The notes beneath the pieces are model-generated. The model was not told where the DNA came from. It was given only the letters and a program-made list of their open reading frames with translations, and did not search any database. The position numbers were made by a program, and so were the translations under genes. Shown in pieces: positions 23,132-50,339 of a DNA stretch of 64,000 nucleotides. The stretch is from the NCBI RefSeq assembly GCF_043290135.1, contig NC_134705.1, positions 59,266,771-59,330,770 on the forward strand. Reading direction: 5' to 3'. Source of the stretch: Rhipicephalus microplus (Eukaryota; Arthropoda; Arachnida; Ixodida; Ixodidae). The number at the start of each line of letters is the position of its first letter. Within the stretch, counting starts at the first letter, position 1.

Positions 23132-25917
23132 CAAAAGTGGGCATTACGGAGCGCCGCAAGCCTCGTACACGTTCGAGCTCGACGAGCGAAGTCAAATGGT
23201 TAGAAAAATGAAACGTGCAGTTAAGGTTTCAGACCACACCTCTCTGCTAACTTCTCCTGCCCTTCACTGGCATTGTCCGAACGACGTTGTTCAACAAATA
23301 TACAGAATTTCGACGTCGCTAAAAGCGCACACGTGCATTCGTTTCGATATCCTTGTTGCGGTCGCGCTGATCGGCCCTTCAACCTCGGAGTGCAGGTAAT
23401 TGCGCTCTGTTAGAGTGTGATCATGGCTGTGACACAAGCGCCACTTAACGGGAAGTTAAATACTTGTGTTCTGTTGAAGAAGCAGCTGCATGATGCTTAC
23501 AGCCAAGTTATGACGACGGCGTAATATGTTTGGAAACCATCGCTACGTTAAACCTTCGTTCCTGTGCAACCGCGAGCGACGGTGCACTATTCGCTAGCAG
23601 CCAACTACTGCGGCAAATCCGTCAGGCAGGCTCGGCACAAATTATCTCGGAGTGCCGTTGAGTTCATACGTGAATTCTAGTTTGCACAGTTTTCTGTAGC
23701 ACGCAGAGGATAACGCAAGGCATCGCTAATGCACGTTCGATCAGCTGACACCACCACCCCTTACACTGCGGTAAGAAATGAGGTATGACATTCAGCAGTT
23801 CCTATCGGTTGTGAAAGTACTTTTGTTCGATAAACATTAATTTGACAATGAAGAGTTCATCCAGCGAAAGTGGCACGAGGAGTACGTCTGTGCGTCCTAT
23901 CTTTTGTTATGCTAGTTCACTGGTTGATCGTCCTCCCGCAGCAATCCTGGATAATGTCCCTGAAAAAAAAAATGGCCCCGTCTCTGCATGTTACACCGCA
24001 AATGTCGTCGAAAGACGATAGTCTTGCGTCTGGAGAGAGTGAACAAAACGTTTGTTTGATGTTCTGCGCAAGAAAATGAGTGAATGGTATTCTGGAAGCG
24101 CTGCGTTAGAGTGCCTCGAGCGTGCTGCGGAGGCAAACGATCGCATCAAGTACGTCACACGTGAGACATGAGCGCCATCTGGCAGTTATCCTGGAAAACG
24201 GGGCGTGCACCGTGCGTGCCCGTCTCTGAGGTGATAAGGTGTAGAACGCAAGGCGACTGGTAGGTGCCACCACCGTGTCGTCTTAGCAAAGCGTGGGAAA
24301 CACTCCCCATTCCGTGCAAGCGTTGCATGGCCAGTGCAGCGTTATAAAGGCTACGATCCTTAAAGTTACTTATGTGTGCCTCTTTTATTAAAAAATACAC
24401 ATACATAATATTGACGTGTTGTTATGGTGCCTCAGATATGCGCAATAATGGCTTTTTAATTGACAATTGCACAAGTATGAAAGCTAAACCTTGATCTATA
24501 TTGGCGGACGCTGTGGATGCGGTCGGCCGTTAGCAGTGTCATTTGGTCACTTTGATGCTGTTTAGGGTACCGTTAAGGGTGAACAATCAGACAAATGTAC
24601 AGACAGACAGATCAAAATTTTTGCGTCGAAGGTTCCCAAGAAAGACTATTGTCTTTAAAAACTCAAGTAGCGCCAACCCAAGGAGGCTATATAAAACCTC
24701 TGGAGTGGCTGTCTCGGCCGCCACCAACGGGAGCAAGTGAAGCCGCCGGCGGCCATATTTCTAGAGGAAAAACAGGGCGGAACTGCCAATGACCGCACTG
24801 GAATACGTGCGTTGTGCGCGTCAGTTTGTAGTGCCACGATAAAAAAAAATGAGATGTAAACAACTTTTAGAATACACCAACGAATAAATGCCTCTTTTTG
24901 TTTCTTAAACAAATTACTTCAAGCACCCATTGTCAGCTGCACGCTTTCAGATCCTTCTGTTGTCGAGTGGTGCTTCGCATATCGAGCTTGCTGGCGCTCT
25001 ATTGCGGTACAAAAGGGTTGTAGTATATATTGGGTGTTTTAATAAATGTGCCTGCAGATACCCAAGATCAAGGCGTACACGACATTTGCTCACCTCTTAC
25101 ATATATGTGCTTGTGTGTGTATTGGCAGATTACCAGAAAAAGAAGGTGAAATAATGCTAAAGGTAGAAAAGAGAGGGAATAAGGTAAACTTGGAGTCACC
25201 AGTAATATTTCTAGAGTTATCGAATTCTAACCAATTTACAGGCGGCACCAAAATTGAAGCATCAATGTCGCGTGCGACTGACGAAGTCCAGGAGACGCAC
25301 CCCAAAAGAACCGTTTATAACAACAATTGCACTGGCGTTAGTTCTGCATAATATTTATCAACTTCCGTTGGCAGTGTGTGTTCTTATGACAAGCGCAGCC
25401 TTCAGAGCCTAGAAACGAGGTAGCTTGATCTTTGATAAAACGCCACTCACTCATTTTGACAACTTCATCTATCGGCAATTTGGTTTCATCGGCAAGATAG
25501 AACGGATTTTAAAGGTGTCTCATGTTGTTTGAAACGCAATTGCTTATTTTCGTGACTGCACTCTAATGAATCTACGCCAAGAAGATAGAAACTAACAGGC
25601 TTTTGCAGATGCGCTCGGAAAGCAGGATAAATCAAATGCCAGGCTAGGGTGGCTAGAATGCGGAGGTGTGAAAAGCGGCCGCTGAAACCGGCCTCAAAGC
25701 GCGCCAATGCCGCTTGGGGAACTGCATGTACCGGTGCGGGTAACCTTACGGAGGAGACAAACGAGACAGCACGCGCCACTCTCCACAAAAATTGCTCCCA
25801 CACTGTGTGGTGGTGACCCGTTTTCGGTAAAATTATTTTGATCGAGAAAGTGTAGGGCAGTACATGGCACCTAAGCTCTTTAAAGTCTCATTTCTGAAAA
25901 CCATTCTTGAAAAGGCC
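23132..25917. other. Unassigned interval
   Basis: No supported gene. Frames such as 23112-23399 and 25046-25351 show no recognised domain, and none of the short frames has a convincing splice environment. Confidence 0.35.
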
Positions 25918-26012
25918 TTGATATGTTTAGTTTAACGTCCCCAAAACCACCATATGACTATGAGAGACGCCATAATGAAGGGATCCGGAAATTTCGATCA
26001 CCTAGGGTTATT
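25918..26012 (-). mobile_element. Ruka-like SINE fragment
   Basis: The block GATATGTTTAGTTTAACGTC, then CCAAAACCACCATATGACTA, GAGACGCCATAATGAAGG and TCCGGAAATTTCGATCACCT matches the 3' body of the other SINEs. The tRNA-like head is missing. Substitutions suggest an old, truncated copy. Confidence 0.85.
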
Positions 26013-27360
26013 TGCCGTTTATAGTCTAAGATCAGAAGTTTGAATCAATGCGCCCACGCTGCGGGAGCCAGAATATAATTTTAATAAACCTCGTATTTAT
26101 AATTGACATATGATAAAGCATTAGTTATACATGGTTGCAGAACCATAATTTATTTTGCTAAGATAAACGTAAGCCCAAGTGTATATCTCACTAGGCACGA
26201 ATAATTAAATGTGAACTCTAGCTATTCCTAGAAGCGTTTAGGATGAACACTGTTCTACAGGCTACCTTCCCTATTAACCACTTTAAACCACGAAGATACT
26301 GACACTTCGTCTTTTCTTCTGCCATTGAGAACTTCCTATGAATCTATTTAAATATTGCAAGAAACGTCACCACGATTGGCTCTCTTGCGCATTTTTTATA
26401 ATTCTTATTACTGTATTGTATCTTTTACTGTGATGTCTTTGTGTATCAGTGCGTAGTTTTGATCCTGATGATTTACGAAACTTCATTAAAATATTGTGTG
26501 TAATTAATTTGTACAAATAATTCCAAACTATAGCGCTGTAGATATATGTAATTTTAAATAATCAAAATCGTCACATTAGATGCTTCACCCAGCTAATTCA
26601 CTTTCTCGAATAGTAGATCTTCCGGAATTTCGGTCACACTACTTATTGAGTTCTGCTTTTCATGTTCATGCCAAGTCATGATACCTATGTATTCCCTCGC
26701 TCTCTACTTGTGAAGCTTTGTTACATAACTTTTGTATTCGTCCTTGGTGTCATTTTATACTTGTAAAATATATTTTTTATTCTACATCTATGAATGTCTG
26801 TCGTGTATTGCTGCTTTGCCAACTTGTGACTGGGTCGGTACTTTGTCAATCCCTCGAGCTTTTAGTCCCGTGCTCCTCTACCTATCGAAAATAAATAAAT
26901 GAAGTCTCTGACCAAAACAACAATAGATATATAGCTAATTTAAATTAATTAAAGTAGTGAATTTTGCACAAGATGCCGGACGTAGAACACAGCGGCCTGA
27001 TGTACACTTGAGAGTTGCTTATATCAACCTGGCACATGTTAAATTCATTTCTCATTGTCACAGAAAGCCAAAATATTATTTCACCGTCAACCATCTCCGC
27101 AAAGAAATGATCACCGACCTAAAAAATTACAGTAATTCTGGCAGCTTGCATCTGCTAGCGGACCATAATCGCAGGTATTTGCAGTGTATAATATTTGCAG
27201 TGTAAATAATTCTGAAAGGTTACGCTGGTGGCGTCTGTTCGTGAAGCACGCACTCGCGAAAGTGGAAAAACAATATGGCGTTTGCGATGCCTTCACAAAA
27301 GCTATGCACGCGAGGGAGTGCTAGGAGCCTGCACTTTGACACGAATGGCGGTACCTTAGT
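26013..27360. other. AT-rich interval with a possible LINE tail
   Basis: AT-rich without a gene. CTCGAGCTTTTAGTCCCGTG..CTCTACC followed by AAAATAAATAAATGAAG (26851-26906) looks like the 3' untranslated end and A-rich tail of a + strand LINE, but no coding part is readable. Confidence 0.35.
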
Positions 27361-28345
27361 TTTTTAGGGGCGAAGCTCCTTATGGCGTGGCTTGGGCGTC
27401 CCTCGTATGTAACCACCAGTGGCACATACACGAAATAGGTATAACACTTGACCTCCAAGGTGGTGCCAGTGAGAGACTTCTTCTGTGCGTTGTTGAACAA
27501 TAAAAAATAGTGCTCAATGTACATGCCAATGGCTGCTAATGGGGAATGAGAGACATGAGCATTCGGCTTTTAGTCAACGCGCACGTTGCGATCCCCATTA
27601 GCAGCCATTGGCATGTACATTGAGCACTATCGGACAAGAAAGGGATGCTACATTATACTCGCTGGGTGTAACCTCCTTAGCTTTAGAAAGGTTTAGCGAG
27701 CGTTGAGCCGCAGTGCCATGATTACATTGAACTTGTATATACCATGAATGAACTCAAGGTGGTTAAAAATGAGAAGTACATATGAAGCGCAAGCCGTAAG
27801 AAAGTAAAAGCCGAATTCTCCTGTCTCTCATTTCTCATTAGCAGCCATTGGCATGTAAGTTGAGCCCTATCTGACAGGGAAAGGTTGCTACGTTATACTC
27901 GCTGGGCGTAACCTCCTTGGTTTTCGAAAGGTTTAGCGAGCGTTTGGTCGCAGTGCCATGAATACAGTGAACTAGAATATACCATGAACTCGAGGTGGTT
28001 AAAGGTGGGAAGTGGACCCAAAGCGCAGGCCGTAAGAAAGTGTGCGTGTGCCACCTCTCGTTTAGTCCTTGGAATGTCCGCTGGATGGCGGTGCTTCTAT
28101 ATGGGGAATATATGATCAAAAGATGCGAGATGGTGGGACTTGGAGTGTTGAATAGATGAACGAACGGACACACAAACAGATGCATGGATGGACGCATGAA
28201 CGGACGCAGGGGCGGATGCATGAAAGAACGCAGGGACGGGCGCACAAACAGACGCATGGACGGTCACACAGACGGACGCATGGACGGACGAATGCTTCGC
28301 CCCACTCTCCATCATTCACTCCGTGGATATGCTGCCATTTTTTTT
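27361..28345 (+). repeat. Composite repeat, copy 1 (palindrome + 240-bp tandem + minisatellite)
   Basis: Colinear with 44403-45410 in the same orientation. It begins TTTTTAGGGGCGAAGCTCC. It then has a 38-bp perfect inverted repeat (27507-27544 and 27593-27630), two diverged tandem units of about 240 bp (27593-27832 and 27836-28070) that share GCAGCCATTGGCATGTA, ACTCGCTGGG and GAGGTGGTTAAA, and a GGACGCATG minisatellite (28155-28293). It ends GCTTCGCCCCACTCTCC (28294) and CACTCCGTGGATATGCTGCC plus poly-T. Confidence 0.85.
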
Positions 28346-29649
28346 TCAAGAACGTTCATGAAGGAAGGAAAAGAAAACTTAAGGGCGGCTTTGACGTCAC
28401 TCGTTGGGAAGCCGTAGTGAAACCAGAAGTCGGCCATATTGACTGGGTAAATTCTCCTTTCTTGTTTACATCCGAATGTAAAGCAGAGGGCATGGCTCTC
28501 TCTGCGGCTCGGAAAGCACGTGGGCTGCGCAGCACGTGTGACGTGACAATCCCAAGCTAATGGAATGGGGCTCAACACACTGGGCCAGCGCGACACCTTC
28601 GGCGCAGTCATTTTATCTGAGTATTAACAGCGGGTAACGACTCGCCGACAACAAAGCAAGTACAAGAGAACGCGCGCTAGATGCACTGACAACAACGAGT
28701 ATTTTCGCGTCATTCATTCAGCAACTGTACAGAAAACACAATTGGTCATGCCTCTTCTTCTACGGTTGCTTTCCGACACGAGGCCGACGCAGCGCCCGGC
28801 CTTTATGTACGTGTTCCACGTGAAACTCACCGGCCTCCGAATTCCGCGACCGTGGTGGCTTTGAGCACGGTGCAAGTGGCACTTCAATGCGGTTGCTCTA
28901 AGGTTGAGATTACGATGCTGGCGGCGAGTATAACAAGCGAAACAGAAAAAGGTGTTTTATTACGCCTATTCAAGTTCTTACTGTACACATAGTGAACACG
29001 AAACTACGTATGTGCACATGGTCCTCATTGCGTCTTGCTGGGTACAACAGTTTCGTCCGTCGTCACCAGCAGGAGCCCTACGCAACCGTCACTGACCATC
29101 AAGGCGTTCGTCGTCATTCCGCTTCGTCATGGTGCCTAACGCAATTTTGCTGAACACATCAAGTGCTTCATCCGCGTCATCCACCGCAGGACACATGGAT
29201 ATACGCTCGTTCTACGCACTGTTCAGGGCCCGTGGTGGACGAAAGGTTTTGTAAACGTTGCCAAGAATACAGTAACTGCCAGGAGAATATTACGTAACCA
29301 ATAGCGTGGCACAGAGCACGGATATTGTCCGCCACGGCTCAGCACGAGACCTGCGGAAGCACACATGCCGCCGCCAGCCGCGGCCGCTGACCAGCTACCC
29401 TGCGCAACACATAACCATAGGAACACTGCCAGTTTGCCCAGTGAATATGGCTGCCATAATGTCATTTCCTCTACATTTTTCACGTAGTGCGACGGCTGGG
29501 CATGGAGGAAGGAAGAATATTCTTTCCTCCGTGGAGACATTAGTCTTCGATTCCACGGCGCGCCACCTATTAGCCTCGAAAAGTCGGAGTGGCGCCGCCT
29601 GGCGGATGACGTCATGGCACGGACTCTTCAATGCGAGCTGCCGCGCACC
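28346..29649. other. CpG-rich unassigned interval
   Basis: GC content rises here. Open frames at 28312-28611 (-) and 29223-29615 (-) and 29306-29671 (+) overlap each other and match nothing I recognise. It may be an unidentified DNA transposon body, because a TIR-like terminus follows at 29650. Confidence 0.3.
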
Positions 29650-29925
29650 TACACTCTTAAAAAAAATTTAGTGAAAAGGTAGCAACTGCAAGCAAGTAGG
29701 AAGTAACTTCAGTGGTTACTACACTTTTGCTACCTGTTTACTATTTACGTTCGTAACCCGTTACTAGCTGCTACCGTTACTAACTTTTTACGACCTGTTT
29801 ACTACCTACGTTGGTAAACAGTTAGTAAATGGAATGAAAGAGGTAATAAATGCCGCAGTTACTACCTTTCTTGCCCCGCTACTTCCTTTTTGCTACCCGG
29901 CTGCTGACTATTTATTTCAAAATAG
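29650..29925. repeat. TIR-like end with GTTACTAC/GTAGTAAC subterminal motifs
   Basis: ACACTCTTAAAAAAAATTTA is followed by about fifteen GTTACTA, TAGTAAC and GCTACC motifs in both orientations. The organisation copies that of the AGGGTG ends at 9.4 and 17.0 kb but with another motif. No matching opposite terminus was found in the window. Confidence 0.5.
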
Positions 29926-32900
29926 TGTGTGATTTAGATTCTGATTATTTATGAGAGGAATCGTCTCGACGTATTATCATTCAACGAAAAAATGGCGCAG
30001 AGGATATCTATAGATCAAGAAAATACAATTTGTTTGAATTTATGCAACTGAGATATGTAAACGTGATTCTGGCATTGCTGAAATGGAGAAGTACAAGTTA
30101 ATGAACCATAGGCAAATGTACACGCGTTGCAATAGACAATTGCAAGAAAGTTAGCAAATTACAGCACATATTAACAAGACTGGCGGATCAAAATAACCAG
30201 ACGGCCGCAATGAGCCCCGAAAACGGTCACAATCAATCCACTACAGCGTGTCTCTAAACAATATCATTGTTTTGGCGCGTCAAATCCCAAAAACAATTAT
30301 TGCCTTGTAAACGCTGATATATTAGCCGTGTGAAGCACTCAAATGCAATGAGAACAAGTTCATAACCTTGTTTTGGCCACTGTCCATGATGTTTTTTGTG
30401 ACCATTTTATAATAAATATATATTACATAATTTTTTATAAGTAAGGCTGTTTAAACGTCTTGTGCAACGTTCCTAAACATACGTCACCAGGTAGTATAAT
30501 ATGGTGCTATAGACTCCGATTTGTTATAATTTATTACGGAACACAAGTGTTCCCTTGTGCCAGACATGCCCCTGCAAAGTAGGGGCTTTATATACCCCAT
30601 GCGTACTTCATACTAAGTATATGCGTAAAAAAAATAGTGAACTTGTTAGGTCTAAGTATTCTTCCCGTTCATAACACACCACGCTTCATTGCCCGAATTT
30701 TACTAGTGATGAGACGTTAATTGGCAAACATCAGCAGTGAAAAATAATATGCCCAAATAAAAAAACAAGCTCGTATCGGTCACTATTTTTTGTTCTTCAA
30801 ACCTTTGAAAGTTACTCGAAAGAGTTCAAACACCTTTGTTGCGATGTTTGCGGTCGCTTTTTGCTTGTCTCAAGCTGCAGATGAATGAAGAAAACAGATT
30901 CAGTAATGTTTCAGGTAAAACTCTAAAACGTCCAATTTTGCGGCAGCGCAATCACGCGCTGGGTTGTCAATGTGAGACGAGTCAAAAAGTCTGTGTCGCG
31001 CTGCTAACCCCGATGATGGATTCCATTCGTGACGACGACAGCCGCAATCCGACAGAGAATCAAGAACACGCTTCTGTTTGGATACAACAAACTTACTGAC
31101 GCATAATAATGTGATTTTGAGAAAGAAATAAGACACAATATTTACATTATAAGGCTGAAATGTGCATGGGTGATTCCTTTCGGGGATATCATGGCTTCTT
31201 TTACCCTAGAATAATTTGTACCGGAGGAATCTACGTATCTACGGACAGCACTTTCAGAAGTGTATGAAGCCCCCCACTAGCGTGCTGAATCGAGTATCGC
31301 AACATATCACGGAAGGCGCTCGCCCTAGAATACCGCCGCCACTTTTGTGTGCATTTCTTGTTTACTTGCTCACTCAACACGTTGTTTAGTTTCATGTGTC
31401 TCTCGCAACACTTTTGAAGCTTTAGTTGACCAAAATTATTGAGGTTAAGTGCGGTTGAAGTAAGGTGCAGAAATTCCTATTGCGGTCAGATTCTGTCTTT
31501 GCGCAGAATTGTAGCAATGTTGCAGTCGTGCTCCGAACTATACCAGTTTGGATATCCTCCTCATATGTTAAATTTTCTTGAAGTTTGTTACCTATTGATA
31601 GACATGGCATGCGTGACCAGACGTCGTCTCATCGAGACGAAGGTTGTTTAGTTATTACATATGGGTTCAGAAGCATATAGGTTGAAATGTTTCAGTCACA
31701 TATGGGTCCAGAAGCATATAAAAGGGCACCTTTTTGAAATAGTGATTTCTCTCTCTGCATTTGGAAAAATGGGGGGGGGGGGGAGGGTAGGAGACAGACC
31801 CTATGAGCCATCCCGTGGTTACGCCCCAAATGAAGGAGCTCATTTCGACTTTCCGACGTTTGTGTTGAAATCGTTTCTATCAGCGGTTCTCCCACGTTAA
31901 GCTCCCATTAGCGTTTGTGACGCAGCGGTAGAAAACTTCAGAATTTCACGCAAATCAGGGTATAGGACTGCATAATCCCTCGTGACTGTTGAAAACAAAC
32001 CTGTACATATGATTCCAGTGAGCTGAAATATCTCATTATTGCTAAAATTGTTGCGTGCTGCTGTACTATTTTGTTTGTTTTACGAATATGTTACGTGAGT
32101 GCTTATGACAGTCATACTCATGTAATGTATCTTGCTGGAGAAAGTGTGGTTCTGTCAATTCAGTTAGATCATTCACAGATGCAGGTGTAACTTGCATGGT
32201 AAAGCTCAATGTTTTTATTTAATTGAAAACGTCCCTATTTCATTTCTCATACTTCGGCCCAGACAAGTTCACATCCCGGAGTCTATGCCTAGCTGTAATA
32301 ACACACAAAACACAGCGCTCGTCTGTGTGTCTCCTATGGTCTTCGTCTAAATTGCGCTGAAGCTTATTCAATCACGTTAGTACCACTTAGCGTATTTTAT
32401 TAGCACCCATTCTAGTGTGTACGCGATAAAAACAACGACCGTCTTCTCCTGCGTCACCATGTTGGCAATAAATCTTCCGTTTGGACGGGACTCTGACTAT
32501 CCTAAGCTAAATTAAGAAAACTTCTTACAGCTTTAAAAACTTTCACTAGTCGTGCAACCGCACAACTTGTATATTGACAAACTATCGTCACGAAGTTGAG
32601 GAATAGTCACCAACGTATCGCTAAAGCACGTGTACACGGCGGGCGCAGACAAAGGCGACAAGTGCCGGCGGAGCAGGCGAGTCCGTTCCGTGACGTCACC
32701 TCGCCGCGACCGCAGTGACGCCAGTGTTCTTTCTCGGAGATAATAGGCCGTGGACATTGCGAATACAATGACACCAGCTGGGCTTTTTTTATTACAAAAC
32801 TATAACTGGGAGCTCCTACTAAACATGAGTACTACCAAAGTGACAACAATATTAAAGCAGATATGCCTTAAATTTCATCGTCTGGCCCTTCTATATTTCA

Positions 32901-33380
32901 ATTATGTCTGTCTAATGCATGGCAGTAAATGTTTTAAGGTGATTGGATTACGTTACGATAAATCCAGCAGTATAGTATATTTGAAACAGCAAGCTGACCT
33001 GAAAAGCCCCAGCTCACCATAATTTTCAAATATTCTGTAATCGTGATTTTCCAGAGTTCTCTAGATTTCTGAAAACGTTTTGAACGTCACATGAATGCTG
33101 TGCGAAGAAAGGAACATGAATATAGCACAGTATAATATGTGGCTGAACAGTTTTTACAAATAAGCGCAGTGACGTACGTTATCTCTGCATCTCAGGTTTT
33201 GCAAATATTGAAAAATACAATGAAAATTACAAAACAACTCACAGAATGACAATGAACAATGCAAGCGAAAAATAAATTATATTGTTTGGATTCAGTCACC
33301 TACCGCAAATAAAGGATATTCTAAGACCATGCTTTATTTGATGCTATAGGCAGTCATTTGTTACAGAGAGCGGCCAAAGA
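29926..33380. other. AT-rich unassigned interval upstream of the lipocalin gene
   Basis: No supported gene. There is a short direct duplication of ACATATGGGTYCAGAAGCATATA at about 31658-31680 and 31697-31720, and a poly-G run at 31770-31781. Confidence 0.35.
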
Positions 33381-33420
33381 GCCGTATAGCTGCTTCAACG
33401 AACTCTCATATTCAGCTGAA
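33381..33420 (+). promoter_or_regulatory. Candidate TATA/initiator pair of the lipocalin gene
   Basis: GTATAGC at 33384-33390 lies about 29 bp upstream of an arthropod-like initiator TTCAGC at 33411-33416, which would give a 5' leader of about 36 nt before the ATG at 33450. The TATA match is weak, so this is tentative. Confidence 0.3.
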
Positions 33421-33449
33421 AAGCTGGAAGATTTTGCGTCAGAACCAGA

Positions 33450-47401
<13,952 letters not shown>

Positions 47402-47427
47402 AAAAAAGAGCAAGGTCATCAATCATA

Positions 47428-47433
47428 AATAAA
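47428..47433 (+). terminator. Polyadenylation signal of the lipocalin gene
   Basis: AATAAA, 27 bp after the read-through stop codon at 47399-47401. It supports exon 5 as the last exon. Confidence 0.5.
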
Positions 47434-50339
47434 ATATCATCATACTAGGAGGTGATCTTTCAGATATTTATGTATTGCATAGCTTAGCGGAAAATCAAGA
47501 CAAGAAACGAATACATATGCACTGCATCACAAGCGGTCTGCTCTAATAAACATATTTTATGAGTGTTTACAACAGTATTGCTGTTTGTTTTTTGCTCTGT
47601 AATATCTTGTTTCATGAAAGTTTTATTTTTTTTGCTGTTGAACAAATAACTATATGAAATTAGTTGTGCGAAGCAGGTGCTGCAAATGCTACCGCAAAGT
47701 TTCTAACAAGGGCCGCCCTTCGTTCTTTGGTACACTTCGAAAACGTTCCCCCATCACCTCGCCCGACATTGTCGCTGTTTTATTCACTTTTTTTTCATCT
47801 AATGAGAGCGAATGAAAATAATGAATGCATGCGTATTCTGTAAAGCATTTAATTAGGAACAGGCATGTGGATTCTGTAGTCTTAGTTCATCTTCTATAGC
47901 CAATTTTAACACTGGCCCATGACCGAACAGCCCCCCACCCCCCCATCCAAATATTGTCGAATTGTCTTTGACCGTATGGGTGGAGGGTGCTTTCTTGGGA
48001 TTTTACAGTATTTTTGGTTAATAATCAGTAAAATGAAGAAGTCAAACCAATTTCAAATCATTCCCATATGAGGTGAGTAAAGACCTGAGATGCAGTTGAC
48101 ACAGAAGTTCAAATAACACCGAGCTGCTTCACCAACAATAGACTTAGAAACATTTCGCTTTGTGTGTGCGGCTATTTTCATTTGCAACTGGGCAAATGGA
48201 GGAAACTGCACATCGAATAGGATGTCACATGCATGAGCAATTTCACCCGGGGCAGAATCAGTATTAACAGGTGTGAATAGTGCAGCCCCTTCGTATGATT
48301 TATAACTGAAGTTGTGTGACTATAAGACGTGTCTAATAAAAAAAAAATGCGGCCACGTCCCACGTACACCATGGAAATCAAAGTTATGGAAAGCGTACGT
48401 AGGGAATGTGACAGTGGTGCAAATTGTTTTTCAACGATGCGTAAAAAATCATGCCAAAGACAAGTACAAATGTTGTATATGTGCAGAAATTTGTTAAACA
48501 GCCGCGTATGTTTTACATAATCACTTGTTCACAAGTCAGTAAGGAAGCAAACAGCAGCATGGCTATTATGAAAGCCAGAAGCGGTGAGCTGATATGTAGC
48601 GCTTGTACATGCGAGAATCGTAGCGTTGGGGTGCTATGCAGGATCGGCCAAGTTTGGCCCGAGTTTCACGAAACTCGGGACCTTTCCGAGCTGTCGCGAC
48701 ACCCCCTTTTGAATGAGCCAAGAGCACGAAGACGTCCAATCCACCCCTCAGTGAACTGCGTTTCACTGAATACGATGGAACCATTCATCGCGTCAAAGAC
48801 GGTCGACTAAGTTGGGTGTTTTTTTTTTTTTTCAAACCGCGGGCTTCTTTTTTCATTTGTTTGTCCTTTCACTGAGTGCAGAAGCGCACCCATGCAATAA
48901 AAGTGTCAGATACTTTACAGAATGATCTTTTTTAGAGGCACGGAGTGTTTAAATATATTTTGAAGCTTTTAATGCCTGCACTAAGACTGTTTCAGAATAA
49001 TCAGCATGGTGGCTTTTGATATTTGTACCGGCCTACGGTCTTAGAAGATCGCTACCGCTGCTAAACACGAGGCCACGTGTTAATAATCATGGCCAGCCTG
49101 TACATTCTTGCGGACTGTTCGGCTGGTATGCGTCTTCTTTGTTATCATCGTCCGAAAGCACCCGAGCACTTGAGACCGGCTAGTTAGCTATTTGGCTAGA
49201 CGGTATACTTGGATAATTAGGCAGGGGCATGGCATAACCAAGCTAAATACGCAAAGTCATGGTAAGGCCAATGCAGGTGCGTAGCCAATAGATAACATAC
49301 TGCCCCCCCCCCTCTCAAAAGGTTTTCCACCATGGTATAGAGAGCGAAAAATGAATATTCAAGGAGTACCCCTCCCGAAATCAAGTAGGTTTCCCCCTCC
49401 CCATAAAAAAATCCTGGCTTCATGCCTGGGCCAAGGTAATTATGGCACATCTTGAGAAGTACGCTAATGAAGCCGTGTAAAGCTAAAGGGCTTAATAAAG
49501 CATGCTAGCGGATCAGCTCACTAAACCATCCTAATTAACGTGACGTCACTTATGAGCATGCTAAGTAAAGCAATCTTAATTATATTTTACTATTGTGACG
49601 ACAATTATTATAGTGCTAATCAAAATTACGTTTAATAGCTTCATATTGATGATGGACTTGCTGATTGCGCCCGAGAGAATTGCTGTTTAATTGAAACATT
49701 ATTAATGAAGACAAAACAGCCTAGTGTAATGGTCGTTAAGTCTTAGTGAATTACTAAAATCAAAGTTTGGACAGAGCTATTGTGGTATTCACTTCAAAGC
49801 CGACCTAGCACATGAGTATATGACCAACTTAAGAAGCTACAAGAAGCTAGGTTATACCATCTCCTTCATGGCTCCAGCCTTGCACAGGTAGTGGAAGCTC
49901 ACCAAATTACTTTATAAGCAAACAAGGTGCCGCTTAGCATTCACGACATCAAACGCTTGATAGTACCCTACACACCATGACAATCATGGCTTGAACTGGT
50001 GACTCCTGAGAACCAACAAGTTTGAATCCAAGTTAACGCGTCAGTCAGTTCGATTGACAAACGACCATGGCTAAGATTGCGTTAGCCACCACGTTTTCTC
50101 TTGCAGAAAAGCAGCACTCACGTCGAGCCGCACAATCAATCTATCACCTTTATCGCGCAGTCTAGGCACACAAGCACGCAGAGGTAAAAGTGATATCATC
50201 ACGCGGCTACGATGTCTCGCATTCAATTTCCCTGCGCGCAGGACGTATCCAATCACAGCAGCGTTGCCGCCATGATGCGAGCGCCCCTAGTGACTACCTT
50301 TCCTTATATTAAGCTGCTATATTTGATAGAACCCAGGGG
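47434..50339. other. Unassigned interval
   Basis: No supported gene. A perfect hairpin CCCGAGTTTCACGAAACTCGGG lies at 48658-48679. Poly-C (47931-47943 and 49303-49312) and T-rich runs are present. The pyrimidine-preceded TTTTACAG at about 48003-48010 would add only seven codons before a stop to the lipocalin. Confidence 0.35.
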
